Positions 25,071 to 33,159 of a stretch of 64,000 nucleotides of DNA are shown here, piece after piece (position 1 is the first letter of the stretch; every line of letters begins with the position of its first letter). Source of the DNA: an uncultured Christensenella sp. Lineage in GTDB: Bacteria > Bacillota > Clostridia > Christensenellales > Borkfalkiaceae. Where the stretch lies: NCBI GenBank assembly GCA_910576655.1, contig CAJTJC010000001.1, positions 62,001 through 126,000 of the forward strand, in the 5' to 3' direction. Both the position numbers and the translations under genes were made by a program. The notes under the pieces are model-generated. The model was not told where the DNA came from, ran no database searches, and worked only from the letters and a program-made list of their open reading frames with translations.

Positions 25071-26129
25071 CTATGCCAAGAGCCCGAAAGCCGTCAGCGC
25101 AAATACCGTAGTAAACACCGTTATTATCGAGCCCAAGCTCGTCCACACCACGAGCTGGGCGGCAAGCTGTTCGTCGTTAGACATCTCCGCCGCCATAATC
25201 GCGCTGGACACCGCGACGGGCGTTCCGAACAGCGCGATTAGCGTGGGATACACCTCGGGTCCGAATGAAAGCAAGTCTGTAAACTCGCTGAAAAGTATCG
25301 CCGCGCCTATTCCGACGAGCGGCGTAACGACGATACGCATAAGCGTAGCCACGGTTATTTCCTTCGTCATGCCCTTTACCGCGGAAAACTCGAACTGGGC
25401 GCCGAGTACTATAAGCGCAAGCGGCGAGGCAATCAGCTTTATATCCTTGACCGCAACGTACGCAAATTCGAGCTGGCGGTCGAAGCGGAAGGGAACGTCA
25501 GCCCCCGCAACGCCGCACGCCGCCGCCTCTATTTCCCTTATGCCCACGAAAACGAGCCCCGCCGAAACGCCGATAATCAGCGGGTTTTTTATTACGTTCA
25601 AAACAACGCTTTTCGCGCCGCTTTTTTTCGCGGGGGTCAGAAGGGAAAGCTGCTCGCAAGACTGTCCGCCGCCTACGAATACTGTCAGCGCGACTACCGC
25701 AAGGATATTGAAAACTGGAATAGAAAACGCGGATATTATGCCCGCAAGCGCTACGTCTCCGCCCAACCGCTCGACTAGCGGCAGACCGATAACGGCAAAA
25801 TTGCTTCTGAAAGCGCATTGCAATATTACGCCCCTGCGCCTGTTGTCTTTGGTGGTCAGCACCGCCGTAAGCAGCCCCAACCCGAATATTACGCAGATTA
25901 TAACGACGGCGTACAGCACCACGTCCCAACGAATATCCGAAAAGCTTGACATACTGTCGTACACGTTGATAAACAGCATACACGGCAGGCATACCCTGAA
26001 TACGAATTTATTGCCCGTCTTAATGAAATTTGCGTTGAATAACCCTATCCGCTTCAACGCATAGCCGAGCATAATAAGCAGTATTATAGGCACGACCGCG
26101 TTGACGGTTGTTAAAAAGGTGCTCCACAT
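25071..26129 (-). CDS. AEC family (auxin efflux carrier-type) transporter
   Basis: 352 residues from ATG 26129, six bases after GGAGG. About ten hydrophobic segments in two halves separated by a central hydrophilic loop (around 150-175), as in the AEC/MdcF/YfdV permease family. Typical segments are PIILLIMLGYALKRIGLF at the start and GTPVAVSSAIMAAEM near the end. Family members export or exchange organic anions; the substrate here cannot be told. It is a single gene with its own terminator. Confidence 0.88.
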   Translation of the reverse strand: MWSTFLTTVNAVVPIILLIMLGYALKRIGLFNANFIKTGNKFVFRVCLPCMLFINVYDSMSSFSDIRWDVVLYAVVIICVIFGLGLLTAVLTTKDNRRRGVILQCAFRSNFAVIGLPLVERLGGDVALAGIISAFSIPVFNILAVVALTVFVGGGQSCEQLSLLTPAKKSGAKSVVLNVIKNPLIIGVSAGLVFVGIREIEAAACGVAGADVPFRFDRQLEFAYVAVKDIKLIASPLALIVLGAQFEFSAVKGMTKEITVATLMRIVVTPLVGIGAAILFSEFTDLLSFGPEVYPTLIALFGTPVAVSSAIMAAEMSNDEQLAAQLVVWTSLGSIITVFTTVFALTAFGLLA

Positions 26130-26211
26130 AAACGACCTCCGCAAAGATTATAAAGCAATTAAGCGCATAAGTAAACGAAAAGCGCCCGCTTTTAAAGCAA
26201 GCGCTTTTTAT

Positions 26212-26568
26212 TTAAGCTACCCCGATGGCGTTTCCGAATTCTCCTGTATGCCAGCCGCAGGCATTCCTGTCGTCGACGTCGGGCTTTATAATACTGAACG
26301 ACAGTGCAAATTCAAGGCTTTTTTCGTCCGTTTCCACAAAGAAACTTCCGTTGTCAAGAATATCCACACCGCCGTAAAATTTTCGCTCGTCCTTATTCGA
26401 ATCGAAAACTTCTAGGTCAACCGATAAGTCGTTTTCCAAAAACGCGTAAGCAAGATTACTGAGCGTCTTAGCCGCCTCCTCGGGATTGTACAGCCACTCG
26501 TTTTTTCCATCATGATGGTGAACGATAAAGGTATACCACTTACCCGTAACAACGGGGTCGTCCTGCAA
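26212..26568 (-). pseudogene. C-terminal piece of a frameshifted BspA-like lipoprotein
   Basis: 118 residues in a frame that continues the leucine-rich repeat protein when one T is removed from a run of six T (near 26575 on the minus strand). It has no ribosome site of its own. The sequence (KWYTFIVHHHDGKNEWLYN onward) has no signal peptide and resembles the domain after each repeat block in the upstream piece. It is probably the true C terminus of the 26212-29052 gene. Confidence 0.65.
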
Positions 26569-27310
26569 AAAACCCGAAGGTATTTACGTGGGGACGGATT
26601 TGCCAATTTTCAGCCGTATCCTCGAAGGAAATTGACCGTAAGCTCTTTAAATCGTAGCAGTATTCGAACGCGAACGCGCCTATACGAACGACGCTTGCGG
26701 GAATAACTATTGACGTCAGTCCGCTGTCCCTGAACGCCATATTATCAATATGCGTCAGCCCTTTGGGCAGGTTGATTTGCTGCAATGCATAGCAACTTTC
26801 AAACATACTTTGGGGAATAATTTTCATATCCGACGGAAGCTTGACGCTTTCAAGCTTCTCGCAAAATCTGAACAGAGAACCGTTTAAACCGATTTCGACG
26901 CCGTCGGCTATCTCCGCAGAAACAAGCTCTTTGCAGCCGTTGAAAGCACTGCCGCTTACCTTTTTGACGCCGCTGCCGATTTTAACCGAAGTAATATCGG
27001 TGCCTGCGAAGCCTAAACCGAACTCGTCTATATTGTTTACAACTATATTCTTTACGCGCTGACCGCCGATATTCAAGCCGCCCGCATAAGCAAGTATATG
27101 GTTGCCTGTGCCGTGCATATATATCGACGCCCAGCCGCTGACAGTGCCGTTATAGTTTACCGTAGTCAGTTTATCGCAGCCGCCGAACGCAAAATCTATT
27201 TCCTTTACGGTATCTGCAAGGGTAATCTCGGTAATTCCGCTATTTTCAAACGCCTTATATCCTATTACCGTATCAGTCACCAAAAGCGCTCTGCCCTTTG
27301 CCGAGCTCAT
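26540..27310 (-). pseudogene. Middle piece of frameshifted BspA-like protein (leucine-rich repeats)
   Basis: About 256 residues of BspA/TpLRR-type repeats: IGYKAFENSGITEITLADTV, GSAFNGCKELVSAEIADGV, FESCYALQQINLPKGL, FAFEYCYDLKSL. The frame is open upstream to about 27405, where it joins the N-terminal piece if one base is restored near 27410. Such repeats occur in surface proteins of gut and oral bacteria. There is no signal peptide or ribosome site at its own first ATG. Confidence 0.7.
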
Positions 27311-27390
27311 AGTGAAGCTTTGCAGATTTGCGCAGTTTGCAAAAGCGCTTTTACCTACGCTTACGGTTTCGGGTACTATTACCGTTTTAA

Positions 27391-29052
27391 TTACGATATT
27401 ATCCTTGAACGTGCCTCCGCGATAGCCGTCACGGGCTTGCCGTTTATCGCCGCGGGGATAACTATATCTGTTACGTTGCCGTCAACCCCGTTAACTGTAT
27501 ATTCGCCCGACGCATTGAGTGACAGCTTGACGCCGCCCACCGTTGCGTTGTCGGTCTTTCTTATGACCATTTCAAGCGTTGCGGGATACTCCTCGCCGTT
27601 TACGACCGCCGTAAATACCGCATCGTCGGAATATTTTCCGTCGGGGCCGTAATAAATCGCAATATCGTCGCCTATGACGTGGAAATCCAATTTATTCTCG
27701 CACATGGATTTGAAGGGTTTTGCCAGTATATCCGCCATAAAAGCCGAATCGGCAAGCATCGCGCCGTCAAAAGCATTGTAAGGCCCCACGTGGTTCGGCA
27801 TCGAAACCAATATAGAACTTATACTATATTTACTGTTGGGCAGAGGCTGCTGTCCCTCGGCGGAGCCCACGTTAAGGAACGGACCTACTATTTGCCAGTC
27901 GCAGGCAGTGTCCTCGAATATTATGTTTTGCAAATCGTAGCATGATATAAAAACCGCGGAGTTAATTTCCGTCACGCTTGCGGGAATGGTAACCGAGGTA
28001 ATGTCGCTTCCCTTAAACGCATAATTTCCGATTTGGGTTACAGGCAAACCGCGATAAGAGGCGGGAATAACCAAGCTCTTCGAAGTTACCGTACCTATTC
28101 CGACAACGTAGTATTCCGTGCCGTCGTCGCTAAGGCGATACGCAAGCTCGTTTGCAGGCTTTTCTTTTCCGCAAACGCAGTTGCCCGCGGCGCAATTATG
28201 CTCGACCTTGTCGGTCGTTTCCTTACCCACCGAGCAGACCTGCCAGTGATAATCGTTATCGCTTGCATACGCAAAGCTATGCGGCGTTACCGCCGTCTTT
28301 GCTCCGCAGGCACATTCCGTCCAGTGCCCGCTCTCGTCGGATTTTGCTGTATAGCTATGTTCGTGCGGGTCCGCCTTACCGCAGACGCACTTTCCGTCGG
28401 CGTAGCTATGCTCAACCTTATCCGTAGTTTCCTTTCCAACCGAGCAAACCTGCCAGTGATAATCGTTATCGCTTGCATACGTATAACTATGCGCCTTTAC
28501 CGCCGTCTTTGCTCCGCAGGCACATTCCGTCCAGTGCCCGCTTTCGTCGGATTTTGCAGTATAGCTATGTTCGTGCGGTTCGTAGTTCGGGTCTACTGCT
28601 CCGCATTCGCATACTCCCTCGCTGTACTCGTGCGCACCCGTCGCAGGCGTCGCTACGTTGAATCGGTACTCTACCTTGTTTATGGTTATCTTGTACGATA
28701 CCGTTCCAGCCTTAGAGCAGGTTGCAGTATCCGCACTCTTTATGTATCTGCTGTCAGTCAGTACCGGCAGCACAACCGTTCCGTCGATTTCGCCGCATGC
28801 GCACTTGTCCGTTGCAGAGCCCGCCGCCGTTGCCGTAGGCTTTTCTATCACCAGCTTATACTCGTGTTCGTGCGGCTTCTCTTCTTCCTTTCCGTCCTCT
28901 TCGTCCTTGGGCGGTGTTTCCGGCTGCTGACCTTCGGGCGGTTTCTCGGTATTTCCGTTACCGCTTTCGAATAAATCGCACGCGGCGAACGCTACCGTTC
29001 CGCAGAACGCGCATACAACTGCCATTATCAGAATTATTATCTTTTTCTTCAT
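27391..29052 (-). CDS. BspA-like surface lipoprotein, N-terminal piece of a frameshifted gene
   Basis: 553 residues from ATG 29052 (GGGAGAT upstream). A signal peptide leads to a lipobox AFAAC (Cys25), then a Pro/Glu-rich linker (30-60). His/Cys-rich modules (HEHSYTAKSDESGHW, CACGAKTAV, CVCGK) fill residues 60-300, including two 70-residue copies. A TpLRR block starts near 305. The frame breaks near 27410 with 14 wrong residues and a stop; a one-base restoration joins it to the middle piece. The protein is probably anchored outside the membrane. Confidence 0.8.
   Translation of the reverse strand: MKKKIIILIMAVVCAFCGTVAFAACDLFESGNGNTEKPPEGQQPETPPKDEEDGKEEEKPHEHEYKLVIEKPTATAAGSATDKCACGEIDGTVVLPVLTDSRYIKSADTATCSKAGTVSYKITINKVEYRFNVATPATGAHEYSEGVCECGAVDPNYEPHEHSYTAKSDESGHWTECACGAKTAVKAHSYTYASDNDYHWQVCSVGKETTDKVEHSYADGKCVCGKADPHEHSYTAKSDESGHWTECACGAKTAVTPHSFAYASDNDYHWQVCSVGKETTDKVEHNCAAGNCVCGKEKPANELAYRLSDDGTEYYVVGIGTVTSKSLVIPASYRGLPVTQIGNYAFKGSDITSVTIPASVTEINSAVFISCYDLQNIIFEDTACDWQIVGPFLNVGSAEGQQPLPNSKYSISSILVSMPNHVGPYNAFDGAMLADSAFMADILAKPFKSMCENKLDFHVIGDDIAIYYGPDGKYSDDAVFTAVVNGEEYPATLEMVIRKTDNATVGGVKLSLNASGEYTVNGVDGNVTDIVIPAAINGKPVTAIAEARSRIIS
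28156..28575 (-). repeat. Two tandem 210-bp coding repeats
   Basis: Residues 160-229 and 230-299 of the lipoprotein are near-identical at protein and DNA level. Each copy carries the HEH, CxCG and HWQVC motifs. Copy number could change by recombination. Confidence 0.9.
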
Positions 29053-29137
29053 TACAGTATCTCCCGACTGAAATTATAAAACTTAATTTTTGTATTGTCA
29101 ATAATTATAATACGTTTTTACGTCTCTGTCAATTAAC

Positions 29138-29202
29138 TGTTGGCGCACCAACGATTATATTTTTAAAAAATTAATATAATAAAAGTGTTGGCACACCATA
29201 CG
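29138..29202. promoter_or_regulatory. Two TGTTGG-CACC operator-like sites near the XRE gene
   Basis: TGTTGGCGCACCAACG (29138-29153, a TTGG/CCAA palindrome) and TGTTGGCACACCATACG (29186-29202) lie 48 bp apart around a TATAAT at 29175-29180. They are likely autoregulatory sites of the regulator that starts at 29220. Confidence 0.5.
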
Positions 29203-29219
29203 CTGACAGAGGAAACGCA

Positions 29220-29453
29220 ATGAGACTGGTTGACGCCGTATACAAAAGAATAGTTGAGTTGGCGAAAGAAAGGGGCGTAAGCATCAACGCTCTTGCGAAT
29301 TTAAGCGGCGTGCCCCGTCCGACTATCGTGACAATGACGCGCAGCTCGACCGTTAAGCTTTCCACAATTTACGGCATTTGCGACGGACTGAATATAACCC
29401 TTCAGGACTTTTTCGCATCGCCGCTGTTCGAACGCGAAAACGTAACAGATTAA
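29220..29453 (+). CDS. Small XRE-family regulator
   Basis: 77 residues, almost all HTH: KERGVSINALANLSGVPRPTI gives helices 2-3, followed by TVKLSTIYGICDGLNITLQDFF, the usual dimer region of this short Cro-like group. AGAGGAAA is the ribosome site. It is divergent from the BspA-like lipoprotein and has operator-like repeats upstream. It is the last complete chromosomal gene before the prophage. Confidence 0.85.
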   Translation: MRLVDAVYKRIVELAKERGVSINALANLSGVPRPTIVTMTRSSTVKLSTIYGICDGLNITLQDFFASPLFERENVTD

Positions 29454-29479
29454 AACCCCCGACAACGGTCGGGGGTTTT
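29452..29479. terminator. Terminator shared by the XRE gene and rlmD
   Basis: AAAACCCCCGAC pairs with GTCGGGGGTTTT across a 4-base loop. It directly follows the XRE stop on plus and the rlmD stop on minus. Confidence 0.85.
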
Positions 29480-29518
29480 CTATTTTCTGTTAAGCACGAC
29501 GAGCGTCTCGACGTGGCA
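29480..29518 (-). pseudogene. rlmD: 3' end of rlmD cut off by the prophage
   Basis: Minus-strand codons ending at TAG 29480-29482 read CHVETLVVLNRK. This matches the C terminus of 23S rRNA (uracil-C5) methyltransferases, which end in a ..HVE.V.LLSR-type sequence. Upstream codons immediately become prophage sequence. The rest of rlmD should lie beyond the other end of the prophage. The 3' end of rlmD/rumA is a known integration hotspot for serine-recombinase elements. Confidence 0.7.
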
Positions 29519-29573
29519 CAAGACTACGAAAGGTATATATATCGCTCAAAAATCATAGTGTGCCACTACGAAA
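29513..29573. other. Candidate attachment site (attL)
   Basis: GTGGCACA (29513-29520) and TGTGCCAC (29559-29566) form an inverted pair, and ACTACGAAA occurs twice in direct orientation (29523-29531, 29565-29573). The site spans the switch from rlmD codons to prophage sequence. Such paired half-sites fit large serine recombinase attachment sites. Confidence 0.55.
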
Positions 29574-29581
29574 AGTCTTAA

Positions 29582-30319
29582 CTACTCAATCTTTGCAGGC
29601 TTATCAATTATCGCCATTTTCGGCCCCGGCTTATTATTTATTTTAAGCACATAATTATCGCCTATTTTTATTAGTGGGCCCTCTAACTTTGCATATTCTG
29701 GCGGCATAATTATTGCTTTTCTATACCACCATTTTGTTGCTTGCAAATGATCTGCATATAAATTGCATTGACCTTTTAGTGCTGAAATTATTGTTTGAAT
29801 AGCCAAATAACACTTATCGAAATTATCAAAATTCCAATACAAATCACTTATGATTTTTTCGCAATTACCTAATCGAACAGTAGCTGACACATTAAATCCA
29901 ACAGCTATTTGATATTCATTATTCTTTAACAAATAAATGCCAATCCCTGCTTTCTGCCACAATGCATCTATATCTTTATCTACTGTATGTCCCTTTGCTA
30001 TATTTAAATCGGAAGAGATAATATGCAAATTATCCAAGCAACAATTATACTTTTCGTCGTTGTTTAAATGGTCCACAACAAAGCCATTATTCGTTAATTC
30101 TTGCAACCTTTCCGCGCCGACTTTAAACTCAACAACTAATCTATGTAAATATTTTTTCAGCTTGGCGCAATAAAGATAACCATTATTATCACTCCACATA
30201 TTTTCTTTTACGACAGTGACTATTTCTGGGATATTATCTATTTGAGCGATGCTATTCCATCCTTCTTTATAAAATGAAACGGTATCGCCGTGTTCGTCAA
30301 ACCTTATTATGTTTTTCAT
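29582..30319 (-). CDS. HNH endonuclease, homing type
   Basis: 245 residues from ATG 30319, seven bases after GAGGAA. The HNH core is VDHLNNDEKYNCCLDNLHI around residues 80-100, followed by the usual SSDLNIAKG. This is the pattern of free-standing HNH enzymes that nick phage DNA. It is AT-rich compared with both chromosome and phage structural genes, and sits at the very end of the prophage beside the TIR-like gene. It could be an independent homing gene or work with its neighbour. Confidence 0.75.
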   Translation of the reverse strand: MKNIIRFDEHGDTVSFYKEGWNSIAQIDNIPEIVTVVKENMWSDNNGYLYCAKLKKYLHRLVVEFKVGAERLQELTNNGFVVDHLNNDEKYNCCLDNLHIISSDLNIAKGHTVDKDIDALWQKAGIGIYLLKNNEYQIAVGFNVSATVRLGNCEKIISDLYWNFDNFDKCYLAIQTIISALKGQCNLYADHLQATKWWYRKAIIMPPEYAKLEGPLIKIGDNYVLKINNKPGPKMAIIDKPAKIE

Positions 30320-30361
30320 CAGTGATTCCTCAAAGCCATAGCGCACCAACACAAAAGTCTT

Positions 30362-31420
30362 TTATATTTTATTCATATCTACATCATATCCAGCACTGCG
30401 CAATTCTTTTGCGAGCTCATATTTCCATGCCCCCGCCTCATCGTAATTGACATAAACAACACCAGAAATATCATTGGGCTTTTCAACTTCTTCTTTCACT
30501 AAAGCACAAACATGACTTCTTCCTAACTTACCTATTAAAAATCCGTGTTCGAAAACAACGTTTTGTCTGGCACGCCCCATTTTGTCGCATTCATGATTTT
30601 TTTTATATCCTACATCACAAGGAGTATATAAAACGATACCAAAACCAACATTGGAATACGCTTCAATCTTTTCAATTATAGTCATTCCTTGACTCGGTTG
30701 TTCATGTAGAATAATTGGTTTAATACCAAACCGCTCGACAAATCGTGCAACCTCTTGTTTTAATTCATTATCTCTGCCATGAACAATAAATACCTGCGTA
30801 TAATCCATTTTTTTATTCTTCCCCAAATTTTTATTATTTTCTAAAATGATTTGCTTTGCTTTTGCAATCATAGAAGACGTTACATCTTTAGTGTATTTGT
30901 TATATTCTACAATATCGCTTGCCGAGACAAACATCAAAATACCTTGAGGCATTGTTTCATTTTCATGTGCAGCTAATTTGTCAGCGGATTTTTCAGTTAT
31001 TCCTATTTTCAGTCTACTAATTTTATCTTTACGCAACACAAATCCATTAACATAAAATTCCTGTTCCGATAAATATGGTATAAGGATTCTTTCGAAAACT
31101 TCATTGCTATCATTTATGTCAACTTCCGTTACCTTTTCATTTTTATTTGTAATTATAAGAACTTGATAAAACCCTTCATTGTTGTTCTTTGTTTTATTAT
31201 TTTCTTTCATCTCAAAATAATATCTACCATCAGGCGTTAAAAGTGCAGATGCCGATAATGTAGTACAATACTCCTTTACCAAGCCTTTTCTCGACAATGA
31301 TTTAACCGCCATGCAAATATCCGCAAGGCTTTCATCTTCAAATCTTATACCTGTATATTTACCTTCTTTATGATTCTCAATAAGATACCGAAGGATTTTC
31401 TCTTCTAAAGGATTTATCAT
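30362..31420 (-). CDS. TIR-like nucleotide-hydrolase, putative anti-phage effector
   Basis: 352 residues. A winged-helix-like N terminus (about 1-70) and a middle region (85-200) precede a TIR-like domain (about 208-352) of the PF10137 type: VFIVHGRDNELKQEVARF, LHEQPSQGMTIIEKIE, GIVLYTPCDVG, and RQNVVFEHGFLIGKLGR with the likely catalytic Glu291. Domains of this family cleave NAD or act as effectors of CBASS/Pycsar and related abortive-infection systems. Low GC and its place by attL suggest cargo that protects the lysogen. No partner sensor gene is seen. Confidence 0.8.
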   Translation of the reverse strand: MINPLEEKILRYLIENHKEGKYTGIRFEDESLADICMAVKSLSRKGLVKEYCTTLSASALLTPDGRYYFEMKENNKTKNNNEGFYQVLIITNKNEKVTEVDINDSNEVFERILIPYLSEQEFYVNGFVLRKDKISRLKIGITEKSADKLAAHENETMPQGILMFVSASDIVEYNKYTKDVTSSMIAKAKQIILENNKNLGKNKKMDYTQVFIVHGRDNELKQEVARFVERFGIKPIILHEQPSQGMTIIEKIEAYSNVGFGIVLYTPCDVGYKKNHECDKMGRARQNVVFEHGFLIGKLGRSHVCALVKEEVEKPNDISGVVYVNYDEAGAWKYELAKELRSAGYDVDMNKI

Positions 31421-31497
31421 TGTTTGTCCAAAATATTTTTATTTTATAGATATTATAACACTTCGCACAAGTTTTTTCAACCATTCTATAACCCAAA

Positions 31498-31535
31498 TAA
31501 AAAAAGCCGACCACGGATTTTACTCCGCAGTCGGC
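31498..31535 (-). terminator. Terminator after the recombinase operon
   Basis: GCCGAC..CGGA and TCCG..GTCGGC arms across six bases, followed on the minus strand by seven T; it begins eight bases past the recombinase stop. Confidence 0.85.
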
Positions 31536-31542
31536 ACTTTCT

Positions 31543-33159
31543 TTAATGGCGTACTATCGTCACGCTTTCCGTCACTCCTACCTTGAGATGGAAGTCTAAT
31601 GTATAATTGTTTCTGACCACTACCGTGTCTACTATGTTTTTGAATATCTCTCCGTCGAACTTGTTTGCGATGTCCATGCTCTCTATCAGTTCGATTATCT
31701 CATCCACTCGTTTTCTTGTCATTTTTGCTGCGTGCGACTTTTGCTCAAGTCCTTCTCGTATCCGAGTCAGCTCGTTTATTCTTATTTCGATTTCTCCGCC
31801 ACGCTTGTTGTATTCTGCGTCTGTCAGCTCGCCTGCTCGCTTTGCTCTTACGACGGAAAGCATCTCTTCTTGACATTGCTCTATGGCTCCCAGAGTTGCG
31901 TCAAGCTCCTCGGCAACCGAGTCGTCGAGTGATGTTATTATATTCTCTCGTAAGACCGTTTTAACCGCTTGAAAATCGCCCACAAGGGTTTTTATCATTT
32001 CAAGGAACGCTCCCTCTATCTCACTCTCTTTCAAGTAGGTTTGACTGCACTTTTCGCTCCCTTCAAGTTTATGCGTTGCACACACCCATGTCGGCGTATA
32101 TTCCCCTCTTATGTATTGTGCGTGTCGGCGATAAAATGTACCGCAGACACCGCATACTATCTTTTTGCTGAATGGATATTTGCTACTGTATCGCCCTTGA
32201 TTGCTTTCCGAATGTCCTCTGATATCTCCGCGTCTTTGCATTTCCGATTGCACCATATCGAACTCTTCTTTGCTGACGATTGCAGGGTGACTGTTTTCAA
32301 TGTAGTATCGTTCTACTTGCCCCTCGTTCTTATAGCGCTTTTTGCTTAATACATCAGGTTTGAATGTCTTTCCGCATATTAAGCCACCGTAGTATTTTTC
32401 ATTTCGCAGTATGCTTAATATAACCGATGGATACCATTTCGGCTTATTCGATGGCGACGGTATTCCTTCTTCTGTCAAGTGCTTTGCTATGGTTGCTGAC
32501 GAATAACCGTATAAGTATTCTCTATAAATTCTTTGCACGGTTACCGCTTGTTCAGGGACTATAACAAAGTTATGTTCTTTGTCCCGTGTGTAGCCGAGGA
32601 ATCGTTTGTAGTTTACTTGTATGTCGCCGTTTTGGAATTTCTTTTGATATGCCCATTTGATGTTTGTCGATATTGTTCTTGACTCTTGCTCTGCCATAGC
32701 CGCAAGTATCGTTATTAAAACTTCGCCGCCGGGCGACAGCGTATCAATGTTTTCGTTTTCAAAGTACACGCTGATTCCGAGTTCCTTGAGTTCCCGTATC
32801 GAGTTTAATGCATCAACGGTGTTTCGTGCAAACCTCGCTATCGACTTGACTAAAATTTTATTGATCAACCCTTTTCGGCAGTCTTCCATCATACGCTGAA
32901 AATCTGCTCTTTTATCGGCTCTTGTTCCCGTTATACCTTCGTCGGCATAAACATCTACGAATTGCCACCCTTCGTGATTTTTAATGTATTTCGTATAGTG
33001 TGCGACCTGCCTTTCGTAACTGTCTTCTTGCTCATCCTTCTTTGTGCTGACACGAGCATAGGCGGCGACCTTTATTAAAAGTAACAGATTAGCCGCAGTT
33101 GTCCGTATAAACGATGCAGGTATCGTTCGTACTACCCTTTGTTTTTGCGTTTCAGCCAT
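31543..33159 (-). CDS. Large serine recombinase (second of two)
   Basis: 538 residues. After an unusual 30-residue N-terminal extension comes the resolvase domain with nucleophile Ser38 (YARVSTKKD) and the SIARFARNTVD helix. The recombinase domain (about 170-270), a zinc ribbon (CGVCGTFYRRH ... C) and a coiled-coil region (about 400-500) follow. It catalyses integration and, with a directionality factor, excision. It overlaps the upstream recombinase by 8 bases, so the two are translated together. Confidence 0.93.
   Translation of the reverse strand: MAETQKQRVVRTIPASFIRTTAANLLLLIKVAAYARVSTKKDEQEDSYERQVAHYTKYIKNHEGWQFVDVYADEGITGTRADKRADFQRMMEDCRKGLINKILVKSIARFARNTVDALNSIRELKELGISVYFENENIDTLSPGGEVLITILAAMAEQESRTISTNIKWAYQKKFQNGDIQVNYKRFLGYTRDKEHNFVIVPEQAVTVQRIYREYLYGYSSATIAKHLTEEGIPSPSNKPKWYPSVILSILRNEKYYGGLICGKTFKPDVLSKKRYKNEGQVERYYIENSHPAIVSKEEFDMVQSEMQRRGDIRGHSESNQGRYSSKYPFSKKIVCGVCGTFYRRHAQYIRGEYTPTWVCATHKLEGSEKCSQTYLKESEIEGAFLEMIKTLVGDFQAVKTVLRENIITSLDDSVAEELDATLGAIEQCQEEMLSVVRAKRAGELTDAEYNKRGGEIEIRINELTRIREGLEQKSHAAKMTRKRVDEIIELIESMDIANKFDGEIFKNIVDTVVVRNNYTLDFHLKVGVTESVTIVRH

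Noticed and set aside
28156..28575. Tandem repeats considered as CRISPR
   Set aside because: Two coding repeats of 210 bp without spacers; they are protein modules.
28033..28974. Long plus-strand open frame (313 codons) opposite the lipoprotein
   Set aside because: Mirror of the His/Cys-rich repeat gene, with repeated Arg/Tyr-rich shadow sequence, no ribosome site and no recognisable domain.
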